In this document: positions 52,142-64,000 of the stretch, piece by piece | Numbering within the stretch: position 1 is the stretch's first letter | Layout: every line of letters begins with the position of its first letter | Assembly (NCBI RefSeq): GCF_905475345.1 | Contig: NC_066586.1 | Location: forward strand, 2,207,501 to 2,271,500 | Direction of reading: 5' to 3' | Length of the DNA: 64,000 nucleotides | From: Vespula vulgaris | Lineage: Eukaryota > Arthropoda > Insecta > Hymenoptera > Vespidae | The notes under the pieces: model-generated | Database searches by the model: none | The model's input: the letters and a program-made list of their open reading frames with translations, nothing else | What the model was told of the DNA's origin: nothing | Position numbers and translations under genes: made by a program

Positions 52142-52204
52142 CTCCGTCTCTTTCTCTTCGTCTTTCGAACGTGTCCGATCTTTCCTCTTTACGTTCACGC
52201 ACAC

Positions 52205-52275
<71 letters not shown>
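52099..52275. repeat. (CT)n facing (GA)n, inverted arrangement
   Basis: (TC)n at 52099-52137 and (GA)n at 52211-52275 are complementary across a unique spacer of about 73 bp, so a transcript could fold into a hairpin of up to 39 bp. Confidence 0.9.
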
Positions 52276-52278
<3 letters not shown>

Positions 52279-52388
52279 AGCTACCGTCGTCAAAGAGAAT
52301 CTCCGGAGATTACGAGTCACCTCCTTGCGTTATTTCACGACGAAAAACGGGGTTGCTCGCGAAGATCGAAGTAGCCAGGGTAACGATC

Positions 52389-52409
52389 GCTAGCTAAGCT
52401 AGCTAGCTA

Positions 52410-52453
<44 letters not shown>

Positions 52454-52525
52454 GCTTGCTTGCTTGCTTACTTGCTTGCTTGCTTGCTTGCTTGCTCGCT
52501 TACTTGCTTGCTTGCTCGCTCACTC
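52389..52525 (+). repeat. (CTAG)n then (GCTT)n tetranucleotide array
   Basis: A short CTAG run leads into about 28 GCTT-type units, broken by ACTT and GCTC variants. Confidence 0.95.
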
Positions 52526-52687
52526 GTTCATTCGTACATGCCGGTCACCGAACATGCGCTTTTATACATCTACATATACCACAAGATACTTCTCTCCGTT
52601 ACTCCCGTCGTTTCATTAGTTCTAATTAATCTCGCGCGACCGACCGACCAACCGAACACCAAAGAGAATCCTTATTACTTTAGATAT

Positions 52688-52728
<41 letters not shown>

Positions 52729-55024
52729 CTTTTTCTTTTTTTGTCCTTTTTTATCTACAATACTAAAACAAATGGAATTTGTTTGACGATAATGAAAAAG
52801 AAAAAATGAATTTATTTGACAATAAAGTTTTTCTTCTTGTTAATTTTCAAACGCGATAGAATGCATTTTGTTAATTAAAAGTTTCAAATTTTTGATATAA
52901 TATATCATGGAAAGCGATTAGAGAACGTTGGTATATTCGTCGCGTGGGTCAAGCGACCCCTTGACCGGAGAGAGTTGGCACGCGTTTCTACGTCGAGCGT
53001 CGGCTTGGCGCTTGCTAATAAAACAGGCACTAGCGAGTTTACTAAACACTGAGCTTTACTAAAACGCCCTCGCTCTCTTGCGAGTCTCGCTAGCGAGTTC
53101 GGTACGATCCAAGAGCAGGGCGTATTTATCAAAACATTTGTGTGTTATTTGTTGGAATCAAAGGGGCTGCGTATATTCGCCATTTTCGTGTTGACGATCT
53201 CTGACAAAGATAAACTGGGCAATTTTTTCTAAGCGATAACTATTTTATCGTTTATAAAGATAATTTTCTTCGTTGCTTTTCGTGATAATGAAAGAGAAAA
53301 AAGGAGTAAGAAAAAAGAAAAGAAACAAGATAGAAATTTATTTTAATGATATCTTGTCAAGTCACGCATGAATTGAAAACAAAGTTGAAAATATAAGTTG
53401 GAAAATAATGATTCAAGGAGTTCGTTAGGAAACGCGATGTAGCGCATATACGTGCTTACATACATACATACACACACACGCACACATATATATATGCATA
53501 TGTATATATATACATCTATCGTCGTCTCTCAGGAGGACGTAATCTCGGCAAAGAGAAACGAATACTCCCGCTGAAATTCACATCTTATTTATTATAACTT
53601 TTTAGAGTTAAGTTTCGTGGCAGCAGAAGAACTTTGCTATACTCTCTTAAAGAAATGTCTAAACTTTTTTCTAAATTTCTATTGCGTAGTTTACCTTTGA
53701 TTCTACTACGTTCCTCGTAGTCGATTACTGACTCGTTCGGTTACGTCGTGTCCCGTTTATAGAACGTCGATTTATTCCTTTGGTCCGTTCTTTTCTCTTC
53801 TTTTTCTTTTTTCTACTGTTCTCTTTTTTCTTTCCCTCGGGAGATCGGCACCTTTCGAAGGTGCAATCGTCTATATAGGCAAGCGCTATCGCATATTGTA
53901 AAATAACGAAGTCGTAGGATATACTAGCTTTTAGAAAGATCCATAGATCACCCGGTCGAGTTTACTATATTTTCTAGTAACGAGTAGTAAATTTGTATCG
54001 TAGAGTGATATACAATCTCCACATTTCTATAGTCGTGCCACCGCTGTCTTTCCTTCCCTGCGAATGTAAGACCGTAAGTTTTGGTGTATTCGAGTTAGAG
54101 GAAAGAGAGATATCATTTTCGAGGCAGCAACGACATCCTATTTCTGTCTGTTTCCCTCTCTCTCTCTCTCTCTCTCACACTCTCTCTCTCTCTCTTTCTC
54201 TCTCTCTCTTTTACCTCGGTACACATACGTCCTTTTTCCCCCTACGGTGAAACTGAAGCGAGGGCGCGTTATGAAACTTTCTCGGTCTCAACGTCGTCTT
54301 ACCCCGTCGACTTTGAAGTCCTTGCAAAAATGAAATGATGCGGCGAACGATTCATCCTCGAGAAAGTTAGTAACTTCGTGCGAACGATTCTCTTCTGCTT
54401 CCCTCCCGCCACCCATCTTCAACTCTAGCGAGTTACCGATCGTTCGAGACCTCTCTTCTAAACGACTAATTTTTTACGGTAGATCTTACACAATCACCCG
54501 TTTCCACGATACGACGGAATTCCCCGATCAGGCTACGTTTTATTTTCTCCGCCGAATAATTCCTCCTCCTTGTAGATAATAAAAATTTCAAAAATGTCGA
54601 AAATGTCCTTCTTGTAGATCAAAAGGAAAGAGAAAAAAGAAAAAAAAAATTCGTCGCAGCGTGATAAAATACCAAAGTCGAAAAAGGCTATGGACGTCGG
54701 ATGAGAGAGAGATCGAGAGAGAAAAAGAGAGAGAGAGAGAGATCGATCGAAAGATCGATCGTAAAGCGGGACGACGATCGTTTGTCCATTAACCGGCGTT
54801 ACGTCTCATCGATATCGATCTGCAATCCATTACGAGCGTGTTCGTTCGCGTGCTAAAAGAGAGAAAATGACCGAGAGAAATGTCCGTATCGGAAAATTCT
54901 TGAATATTGTTCTAGCGGGTCTCTTTCTCTGGCAGCGTGACTACCGGCAAGCAAGACACACTCGGTAATGGCAGAGCAGATTAAACGAGACGGTTTCGGT
55001 TTCTCTGTCTCTGTCTCTGTCTGT

Positions 55025-55071
<47 letters not shown>

Positions 55072-55758
55072 TCTCTCTCTCTTCACGTTCGGGAAACATT
55101 TACCAGGAATCCGCGAGATAACCTCACGCTTAAGAGCTAAACTTTTTATCTGTTGCCATGATATACGAGCCGAACTCCTACTTTTCTATGTTCGGCCGAT
55201 GGTGAACGCTCAAATGTTTACCCACAGTGATAGCGATCTAAAGTGCAACGCCTATTTGCCGGCTTGCCTCCGCGGGAAACGTTCTACCTTAACGCCTCGT
55301 TTAGACGGCAACCGACGCGGTCTTTCGACTCGGTCAAGTCGAGAAATGGATCGTGACGTTGCCCCCTCTTTATCCCCTTTTCTTCTTCTTCTTCTCCTTC
55401 TTCTTCTCTTTCTTCTCTTCCCCTCTATACGCGCGCACTCATGCTCGCGCGCACGCTCTTCCCGCGGTACTTATAGAAGCTAAGTCGTCGCTCTCGGAAG
55501 TGTGTTCGCCTACCACGCGATCTTACGCCATTTATCTCACATTATTATCTATCCCCTCGTTATTTGTTTTTCTTTACTTTCTTTTTCCCCCTCCCGTTCT
55601 CCTCCCGTTATTTCATTATACAGCCTAATCCAAAGAATCCTATCGAGGAACGATCGAATTCTCGAGAAAATAATCTCGAACGACGGTGAACTTTAAAAAG
55701 TTACCTTTTATCTGGAGTGCACGTTCGTTTCACGAGTATAGAGACAGAGAGACAAACA

Positions 55759-55811
<53 letters not shown>

Positions 55812-55995
55812 GGGGAAAGAAAATAGCAATGTCGAAGATAAGATCTTCGATTTAATACGAGAAAAGTTTACGGCCTTCTCGACGATCGCAACGTTACCGT
55901 ATTACGTTGATCCGCTTCTATCGTGTAATCGTGCGAATTGAGAGTGGAAAACACAATTTTCCAAGAGGCCTGTTTGACGATAGATAAATTAAAAG

Positions 55996-56032
<37 letters not shown>

Positions 56033-56620
56033 TGGGGTAAACGAACGAGCAGGTAAACGTTCAGAATTGAACGGTTTCGGTACGCGTTACGAGAACGTCC
56101 TCGGTAAGCCGAGACCGTGTTCTTTCCATATAACAGGCTCAAGGACGTAGAAGTTGCGCCAATTAAGCGACTAATCGCTAAACGCGCGCTCTTTCGACCT
56201 GTTGGCATTCGATCGCACGACTACGACGACTACGACGACTACGATGGTCGTTCTAGTAACGAGCAAAGACCGTGCTAGCGATCAGGAAGGATTACGTAGT
56301 GGATCATACGGAATGCAAACGATGGAGCGCCTTTAAGCGGCCGGTGTAAACTGACCTCGTCCAACGGTAGCTCTATTTTCTCTTAACCGATAGCACCGAA
56401 CAATTCGAAGAGCGTGCACGACTCTTTGACTTTTATCGCTTTTCGCATTAGGATTATCGCTATCGACGAAGTGATATTCTTCGTATTATTGGCTCTTTCT
56501 TTCTCTCTGTCTCTTTCTCTCTGTCGAATCGTTTTATATCTTTATAGTTCTCTTTTTCTCGCCGTTTAATCGCGTTAACGAGAAGGAACGTAAAGTGTTG
56601 TCTAGTACCTTCTTAACGAC

Positions 56621-56680
<60 letters not shown>

Positions 56681-57400
56681 TACGCATATGTGTATCCTAT
56701 ATCTCTCGTTTATATTATTATCATTATTTAGTCATTGGCTCGACCAATTGAGAAATATGATAACGATTAATTTCCGAAACAATAACGTTCAAACTCCTCG
56801 AAGACGTCGCGAGAGCGACGTAATCGCATTATCATTCAAGATACGTGCATCCGTAATCGCGCTATTCGACGATCTTGGCATGTCAGAGAACCATTTGAAC
56901 CATTGACACCAATGCCGGTGCCATTGACCCCGGTATCGATCGGGGATTGGTCCGGTCGATAAGTCCACGCACGTAGAAGACATTCCTAGATAAGTTCGAG
57001 ATACGAAATCCGCTACAGTTCAGGGTCGGCTGTGGGAATGCGTTTCATAATTTTGACTAAACCTTTCTTCCTCTGTTTCTTCCTTTTTTTTCCTTTTTCT
57101 TTTTTTCTTTTACGAACGTAGAAAAACAAGTCGGAGAAGGAGATAGCTCGTTATGGCTTTTAATAAATTTCATGTTTTTTATCGGAGTTTTTCGAGAGTA
57201 GGTCGAAAATCTATATTTGCTATATTTATACATATATAGAATACTTTGGTGTACATATACCACATATGTACATACATACATACATACACATATATATTTG
57301 TATACATATATATAAAGATATATAGTTATTATCGATAGATCGAGAGATTAAAATAAATCGGAAGGAAGCGGCAGGGCCGCTTGAACTCTCGAGACGATTC
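52526..57400. other. Intronic DNA, repeats and a small GC island
   Basis: Repeats: (CT)n 52690-52725, CT-rich 54156-54210 and 55029-55082, (GA)n 55764-55807 and 55999-56030, (AT)n plus (CA)n 56623-56680. The GC-rich patch 52930-53120 contains the stem GGTCAAG/CTTGACC and the palindrome CTCGCTAGCGAG (53086-53097). No gene was recognised. Confidence 0.5.
56623..56680. repeat. (AT)n-(CA)n compound microsatellite
   Basis: About 22 AT units followed by seven CA units. Confidence 0.95.
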
Positions 57401-57626
57401 TCGTGTGTAGAGAAGGGGTCGTGTACAGAGGAGGAGGAGAAGGAGGAGGAGAAGGAGGAGGAGGAGGAGAAGAAGGAAGAGGAGCAAGAGAAGAAGAAGG
57501 TATCGACCACACGCGCACGCCCATTACGACGAGTTTCGAGTCGGTTTGTTTGTCGGAGGCGAGGCGAAACCGCCGACCGACCGATCGTCTCGCGGGAGTA
57601 GTATCTTTACCGTGTGGCGATCGGCG

Positions 57627-57688
57627 TGCGATACGCTTCACGATACGCTCCACGATACGCTTCCACGATACGGTTCCACGATATTCTC
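57627..57688 (+). repeat. 12-13 bp minisatellite, five copies
   Basis: Unit CACGATACGCTTC with length and base variants; adjacent to a GGA-rich tract (57425-57495). Confidence 0.9.
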
Positions 57689-57899
57689 CGATATCGTGAA
57701 TCGATGGGAATCGCGTCCAACGGTTGCACCGGCATCTATATTGTCGTAGCACGACGCCCGTTGCATCTCTTCTCCCGTGGATCGTTCCCATCGGAATGCC
57801 TTTTCGATTGCTCTCACAGTTTGCCCTCCTGACTCTCCACCCTTCGATCGTGCTGCTTTCGACCATGCGTACATGCGTGTACGAATTATAGGCTCAAAG

Positions 57900-57904
57900 G
57901 GAGG

Positions 57905-57971
<67 letters not shown>

Positions 57972-58068
57972 AGAGAAAGAGAGAGGAGTCCAAAGAGACT
58001 CTGGACAAAGTGTTTTTCGAAATTCTCTCTTTCTTTCTCTCTTTCTCTCTCTCTCTTTCTCTCTCTGA
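57900..58068. repeat. (GA)n facing (CT)n, inverted arrangement
   Basis: A GA-rich tract (57900-57985) and a CT-rich tract (58025-58068) are complementary across a spacer of about 40 bp. Confidence 0.9.
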
Positions 58069-60123
58069 GGATATGCAACAAGTTGAGATTGTCAACAGTT
58101 TGCTGTGCAACTTGTTCCAAACAACGGGAGAATCGTCGAAGAATAAGTGCTGTCGTTTAATACTTATCCATGTAATCTTTTATTTATTATCCGTTGGACG
58201 TTAATCCAAACTTCACTGTAAGTTAATTAATTTCGTAGAGATGCTCTTAATAACCTTGTGTTTCGTCAAGCCTGAATTTATTTACGATCGTTTATATCGG
58301 GCCGAAGTTCGTCGTCTTTTAAAGAGGTTTTTGGTCATTCTTATTGTTTCACGACTATTCACGTAAATTCAATGATTTATAAATCTCGCATGCAATAGAT
58401 CCGAAATGGATCGTTTCACGCGCGCTTGAAACCAGTTTAATATAAAATAATATATAAAGAGATAACGTATATCTGTCAATATTTTTCACGGTCAGATTGA
58501 CGTTTAAATGCATGAAATATCTTTATTGGAAAAATGTAAACTCGTGTATGTGTCTCTATATATGATAGCGATTGATGTCGCTACCAAACGGGAGAGTTCG
58601 ACAACCGCGGTGTTACTTCTTTTCGTTCGTAGTAGAAAAACGTCGTTCTCGCTACAATTCTCGCTCTCACCGCTCCAATTCGCACGGCTCTTACACACGA
58701 CAATGCATTTTTCATGGTGCGTAAGATCGGTGCGCGTTCGCCCCCGCCCGCTCAACCCTCCGCGTGCGTATCGACGAAAAAAGAAAAAAAAAGCGATAAA
58801 GAAGAAGCAGAAAATAAATGTCAAAGGAAAAGAAAAAAGGAAAATATAAAGAAACGAGAAATAAATAAATAAATAAATAAAGAAAGAAAGAAAGAAAGAA
58901 AACAGAAAAAAGGAAGGAACAGTCGGAAGGAACGTATACATGGACGGGCTCGTTGACAAAACAGGTGACGTTTTACATAAAAACTTACCTTTCATCGACG
59001 GCCGTCACGCCGACGCGCTCGCGCGCGCTTATCTCCTGCCTCGATGTCGCGTCGTCGTTCACTCTCTTTCTCTCTCTCTCTCTCTTTCTCTTTTTCTCTC
59101 TTTCGCTTTCTCTCTCTCTTGTACTCTCTTTCCATCCTTTTCTCTCTTCGTGTACGTCAAGCCGGAATGATCTTTCCGGTTTCGCGTTCGCTCGTGAATG
59201 AATCCGTAATGAAAACGCACGGAAGTGCAGTTGGCGGCAATGCAGGACCGTTGAAAGAGGAAGGAAGATAGAGAGGTACGAAGGAAAAGGATGGAGAATA
59301 AAGAGATAAAGAGGAAGGAAGAGAGAAAGAGAGAACTCGCGTAATGATCTATGTATGCACGTGGCGACGACATGCTCGCGTTTACGTACTTACTAGCAAA
59401 AAGAAGGGTGGATATACTATACGTCGAGACGTCGCGTCTGCCAGTTTGTGCGAACTGTCCTTTAAAGATTACCCCAACGTCAAATGAAATCCTCGTGGAA
59501 TCGAATGTTCTTTTTTAGCTGACTCGCTTTTTAAAGCTTGATTAGATTGAAATTAAAAAGGAACGTATTCTCCTTTGATATTAACCGTCATATGTGTCTA
59601 TGTATTTGTGTGTATTGCATATATGTAAAAAGATCAATATTATTTGTGTCATATGGATACGAGACGTACATACATATCGATCTTAAAAAGATTGCGACCT
59701 CTCTTTTCTTTTCCAATGATTATAACACATCTTCCTTCTTTCGCTTTTTCTCGTGTTATGTAAAATGCTTACGTCCTTACGTTCGTATCACTCTTTTCAT
59801 TTTCTTTATTTCTACCTCGGAAAACTCCGATATAATCCGATGGAATGTTATAGAGATGGTGGATTTTTTGTCGCGACCACTTTTTATCTCCTTCTGGAGA
59901 CTTTGCTCGCAAACCGCAACCTCCGTAACGACGACGCTCTCCTCTTATTCTCTTCGATCTCAATCGACCGTTATTCTTACGATGATGTAGAATTATTACC
60001 GAGCAAAGAAAGTATTAAAAATTAGATACGAATTAGCGAGATATGCAAAGTTTCCCGTACTTTGAACACAAGCTCCATCATTCTACTTAGACATAATTTT
60101 ACCTCGCTTTAATTCTTTTTTCT

Positions 60124-60159
<36 letters not shown>

Positions 60160-61090
60160 AAATGCATTTTCAATGAATAAATTCTACTGGCCACTCTGAA
60201 CTTTTCACCCGGGAAGAAAGAGAAAGTATCTTTTAACGAAACCAAAGTTTGCTGTAGCAATGAAAATAAGTCTCGAGTTCTATTCTACTGTGAGAATTAG
60301 AAAAGGAGCGAAAATAAAAAGGATCGAGAGGAGCGAGAAGGTGCATAATTGAACTTTCATTTCTGCGAGATTATTGAGAAAAAAAAAAGAAAAGAAAAAG
60401 CTATAGACATCGAGATCCCTATGTGTGTCGTATCGATATCGTTTTATTCGTATAATTAAAACTTTTTAATCATCATAAATTTTTTCTTTTCATCGAGAAA
60501 ATCAATAAGAAAATATGCGACGTTGAGAAGAATGTAAAGAAAAGCAACGCGTCGTTTAAATATTAAATAATATCTTAATAATTGTCCTGCATCGACCATT
60601 GAAAGAAAAAAAAAAAAAAGCTTATATGTAGTACGTTATACGCTCGAGTATTCTCGAAAGGCCGATCAATGATATTGTTGATCGAACGTCTTCATTCGAA
60701 TTCAAATCAATCGTCGGCAAATACTCCAATTGGCACTCGCTCATTCCTAACATTTACTTTGATTAAGTAATCGTTTAAGAGCAGAGCAAATGCTTTAAGT
60801 GCGAAGCGTTCGAGCGTGCAACCAACCGAGCGAACGATCCGTAATCCTCGTTAAAAAATTTTCTCCGATAATCGAGAAGTTATTGTCGCGAAAATATTTC
60901 CAAACTATTTAAGCGTTCATTTATTGATTATTATCCAAACCATATTTTCTACGGTGTTATTATCTTTATCTCTTTTCACACATACCTCCGGCATGCACGT
61001 TCCATTGAGGCATTATATTTTCAGCTTCGCACCAAACGCCGACTGGCTTTTGGCAAACGAAAGCACGCGTATTTTGCACGATGTGCGAAT

Positions 61091-61123
<33 letters not shown>

Positions 61124-61126
61124 AAG

Positions 61127-61172
<46 letters not shown>

Positions 61173-61668
61173 TGGAGAGCAATGCTTTTCAGAAAAAGAA
61201 ACAAATATCCAAGTTGAATGGTCCTCGAGATCAAAGCAGTGTTACGATCTGATAACTTAGACTAGCAGCTTCTGCTGTTCTCAAAAGTAGGTAGATATGC
61301 GGGAAAAGGAATATATACCTGTATACGTAGTAGGTATGTACGAATGTATGTAGATACGAATTGACGTCAGAACAATGTCAAACAAACCATCGAAAGTTTA
61401 CGTAATCATTCCGGACGTTCCCCTTGAAAAATCACGTATTTAACGTGAAAGCACCCTTTCTCGACGACCTTCGTATACGTCGGTTTATCCGTCTTTCAAA
61501 GTCTACGGGTGTACGATCGAACCTCGATTGATTCAAATACGACGTCCACCGTCGCTTCGAATCGCGACGTTTACACGGGAATTACCATATCGCGATCTTT
61601 TTCTATAAATAATTCATTACCGTTCGAAAGTCGTCTCCGTTTCTCGAAAGTGCTCAGAGTTCTCGTTG

Positions 61669-61670
<2 letters not shown>

Positions 61671-61703
<33 letters not shown>

Positions 61704-61853
61704 AGGAAAGAAAGAGAGAAAGAAAAGAAGCAGATGAAGAAGATGAAGAGGAAGAAGAAAAAGCGTTTCCTCTCGCGTGTTCATCGATAAACCATTTCGT
61801 TCTCTTTCTCCTTCTCTTCTTCTTCTTCTTCTTCTTCTTCTTCTTCTTCTTCT
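61671..61853. repeat. (GAAA)n and (CTT)n tracts
   Basis: Purine tetramer repeats 61671-61730 and pyrimidine trinucleotides 61812-61853, partly complementary in composition. Confidence 0.9.
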
Positions 61854-62739
61854 TTATTCTTCTTTTCTTGCGTTTCAATCCTATCAAATAATAAAACGAT
61901 CTTATCCATCTTTTGAAGAATGCGAAGGAGATCAACTCGGAAAAACACGGATGGCTAATCCTTTCCCATGAATCCTTTGTAACACGCAGATAACTTCGAA
62001 GTAAACTATTTGTAAACATGGCCGCATTATTTTGAAAGGCCATTTAGAATTCGGCAGTGTATAAGCGGAAATATGCGTTCAGAATTCTGTTCCAACGTGC
62101 ATAAACATGGGCGATCGTTGTAGCGCACCTTGGCGTTTCACATTATTCATGAACCTCGGGGCCCTACTGTCAAAATTAGCACAACGATCGATGTTCGATA
62201 TCGAGTAATCTCGATGCAAATTTATTCTACGGCCTTCTTTCGGATTCCAAGGAAAATTCTTTATCAATGCTATGATGAGAGAGAGTGAGAGAGAGAGAGA
62301 AAGAGAGAGACAAACGGAGAAAAAAGTTCTCGCATTATGCTTTCTCTTTTCGATTAATTATAACTGAAAGAAGATAGAGTAAAATCAAGGTAAATTTTAT
62401 TATTAAGTTTTATCTATGTATTTTTCGTTCGTTTATCTCATAAATCGATTCGTTCGATGGTTCCCAACATAAATAGGCGAGTTCACGATCGACATCCCGG
62501 TTCGAAACGGTCGAGCCCTCTTCAAACAGGAAAACGATAGACGGTTCGGCACGATCCGTAATCATTGGCATAATGTGTCGTATGACACAGGTGCGAGCAC
62601 CGCAGTAGGTGCGGTTCACCTTGACGTAAACGGTAACCAGCAGCGGTAACATCGATCTCTATAGTTCGCGAAAAACGATATAAAATTTTAATCAATTTTA
62701 AAAAGAGAAAGTCGGAGAGTAAAAACTTAATGAAAATGA

Positions 62740-63020
62740 AAGGAAAAGTCTAATAGGATTATTTCGATTAAATTAAACGTTGGAAAAATAATATCCATTT
62801 ACATACATTATTGATCATTTACGATTACTCTAGAATATAATAATATTATGTAGATATTTGAGTTAACGTATTGTAAAAAATGATTAAATATCAAATGAAA
62901 AGTCCGATATGACATTTCAATGAAATTAAACGTTTGAAAAATAATATCTATTTGCATAAATTATTTATCACTTTCGATTGCTACAAAGTATAACCATATT
63001 ATGTAAATAGTTAATTAACA
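62740..63020 (+). repeat. Diverged direct duplication, offset 153-154 bp
   Basis: Segments about 62744-62866 and 62898-63020 share aligned landmarks (AAAAGTC, AAATTAAACGTT, AAAAATAATATC, ATTATGTA) at constant offset. Identity is roughly three quarters; AT-rich unique sequence. Confidence 0.8.
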
Positions 63021-63491
63021 TGCCTCATCTAAGAGGCAAATACATCCAATAACATTACATTTATAATATACATCGATGATTCGATATAAATAGGGCAATC
63101 TCTTATACTCTGAGAAACTTGCCGGAGACGATTAACGTCGATTAACAACGAGCTCGAGTAGTCGTGCGCGGTTTAATTTAACGGGAATTCAGAGATAATT
63201 TCTAAGCGTCTGCGGCGACATAATCGTGACTTTCGACTTGGAAACTCGAAGGACGTTTCCCTGTCGCGTTTAAGAGCTTGCTTCCTTTACTATCTTTCGT
63301 TAATCTTACGATAGATAAAGCGAGAAAGCGCGAAACGCGATCTGTATGCTTATACATATATTTATTTCGAAATTAAAGCGAATAGTCGAACATTGAAACG
63401 ATCGAAAGTGGCCTTGTGATTCTGCATTTGAGTAATTCTTGCTTCATTTCTTCGAAAGGAGAAAAGAGAAAGATAGAGAGAAAGAGAAAGA

Positions 63492-63495
<4 letters not shown>

Positions 63496-63539
<44 letters not shown>
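63496..63539 (+). repeat. (GA)n microsatellite
   Basis: About 22 uninterrupted units. Confidence 0.95.
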
Positions 63540-63542
<3 letters not shown>

Positions 63543-64000
63543 GAGGCGTGGGCGAACTCGAGGAAAGCAGCGTTTCGCATAGTGATTCAATCATAAACTT
63601 GTAATCCGATATAATCCGCGTTTGACGGCCGCTGCTCAACAGGTCAGGGGTGCTGCTCGACGGCATTGTTTTTTGTAATCCTGATGAATATTAATGCGAG
63701 ATTCGTGAAAAAAAGACGTTCCGCCTGGACGCGTGCTACCGCCTCTTTCTATCTCCTTTCTTCTCTTTCTCTGTCTGTCTCTCCCTCTCTCCCTCTCTCT
63801 CCCTCTCTCTTTCTCTCTCTCTTTCATCTCTTCGTCATCTTACGCTCTCCTTCTCTCTCGGTATTCTTTTCGCGTGTGGCTTAGTCACCAAGAAAGACTC
63901 GAGGGCCCGCGGTGAATCCACTTTACGTGGGTATTCAAATTTCGAGTGTGTGTGCCCGGAATGAAAGATCCCGTCGTCATCATCGTCGTCGTCGTTGTCG

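Larger units (their letters stand above)
36260..64000 (+). other. Inferred first coding intron of vein
   Basis: No later exon encoding an Ig domain or the six-cysteine EGF pattern was recognised on the + strand to the end of the window, so the intron is inferred to be at least 27.7 kb. Its content is AT-rich DNA with many simple repeats and a few GC-rich islands. Short exons with unfamiliar sequence could have been missed by eye. Confidence 0.5.
57700..64000. other. Distal intronic DNA, AT-rich with simple repeats
   Basis: Contains GA-rich 57900-57985 facing CT-rich 58025-58068, AAAT/AAAG repeats 58858-58900, CT-rich 59060-59120, (CT)n 60127-60153, GA-rich 61090-61172, GAAA repeats 61671-61730, (CTT)n 61812-61853, (GA)n 63496-63539, CT-rich 63760-63825 and a (GTC)n run cut by the window end. 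A GC-rich patch at 62440-62650 is open on both strands. Confidence 0.5.

Noticed and set aside
52412..52786. Leu/Ala/Cys repeat ORFs
   Set aside because: Produced by the GCTT tetranucleotide array in three frames.
62584..62598. DTGAS string resembling a retroelement aspartic protease motif
   Set aside because: Short frame, no flanking protease, reverse transcriptase or gag-like sequence; probably chance.
1..64000. CRISPR array, prokaryotic operon or intact transposon
   Set aside because: No spacer-repeat pattern, no ribosome-binding-site gene trains, and no transposase or reverse transcriptase motifs on either strand.

Overview
The window looks like nuclear DNA of an insect, most likely a hymenopteran (bee, wasp or ant). 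The basis is an AT-rich background with no shortage of CpG, spliceosomal signals, very sparse coding sequence, and the one gene I recognise. No bacterial or viral genes, no intact transposon, no rRNA or full tRNA gene and no CRISPR array can be seen. Species-level placement is not possible by eye.

The one convincing gene piece is the first coding exon (35347-36259, + strand) of what I read as vein, the secreted neuregulin-like EGF-receptor ligand of insects. It has a signal peptide, a basic spacer, a four-cysteine N-terminal region with an internal polyglycine tract, and ends in a textbook GTGAGTAA splice donor. The immunoglobulin and EGF-like domains that carry the signalling activity of the family are not on this exon and were not found downstream. 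The rest of the window (36260-64000) is therefore read as first coding intron, at least 27 kb long, and 1-35346 as 5' flank and/or 5'UTR introns.

Region by region: 1-5460 is AT-rich with T-tracts and one unassigned ORF. 5461-33600 alternates AT-rich DNA with many (GA/CT)n, (GAC/GTC)n, (AT)n and tetranucleotide repeats, plus small GC-rich islands near 6.65, 16.56, 18.9 and 27.7 kb that could be regulatory modules or noncoding exons. 33600-35346 is the GC- and GAGA-rich 5' flank of the vein exon. Within the intron there is a GC-rich island at 39.7-40.5 kb with two perfect 14-bp CACGTG palindromes, a tRNA-promoter-like inverted-repeat element at 45.6 kb, a 144-codon ORF with a favourable start at 49.5 kb, a (AAGAG)n satellite-like array at 51.6 kb, a (GCTT)n array at 52.4 kb and a diverged direct duplication at 62.7-63.0 kb.

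No previously undescribed multi-gene system is evident. The most useful leads are the paired E-box palindromes, the tRNA-like element, and the possible early termination of vein just past its first exon.
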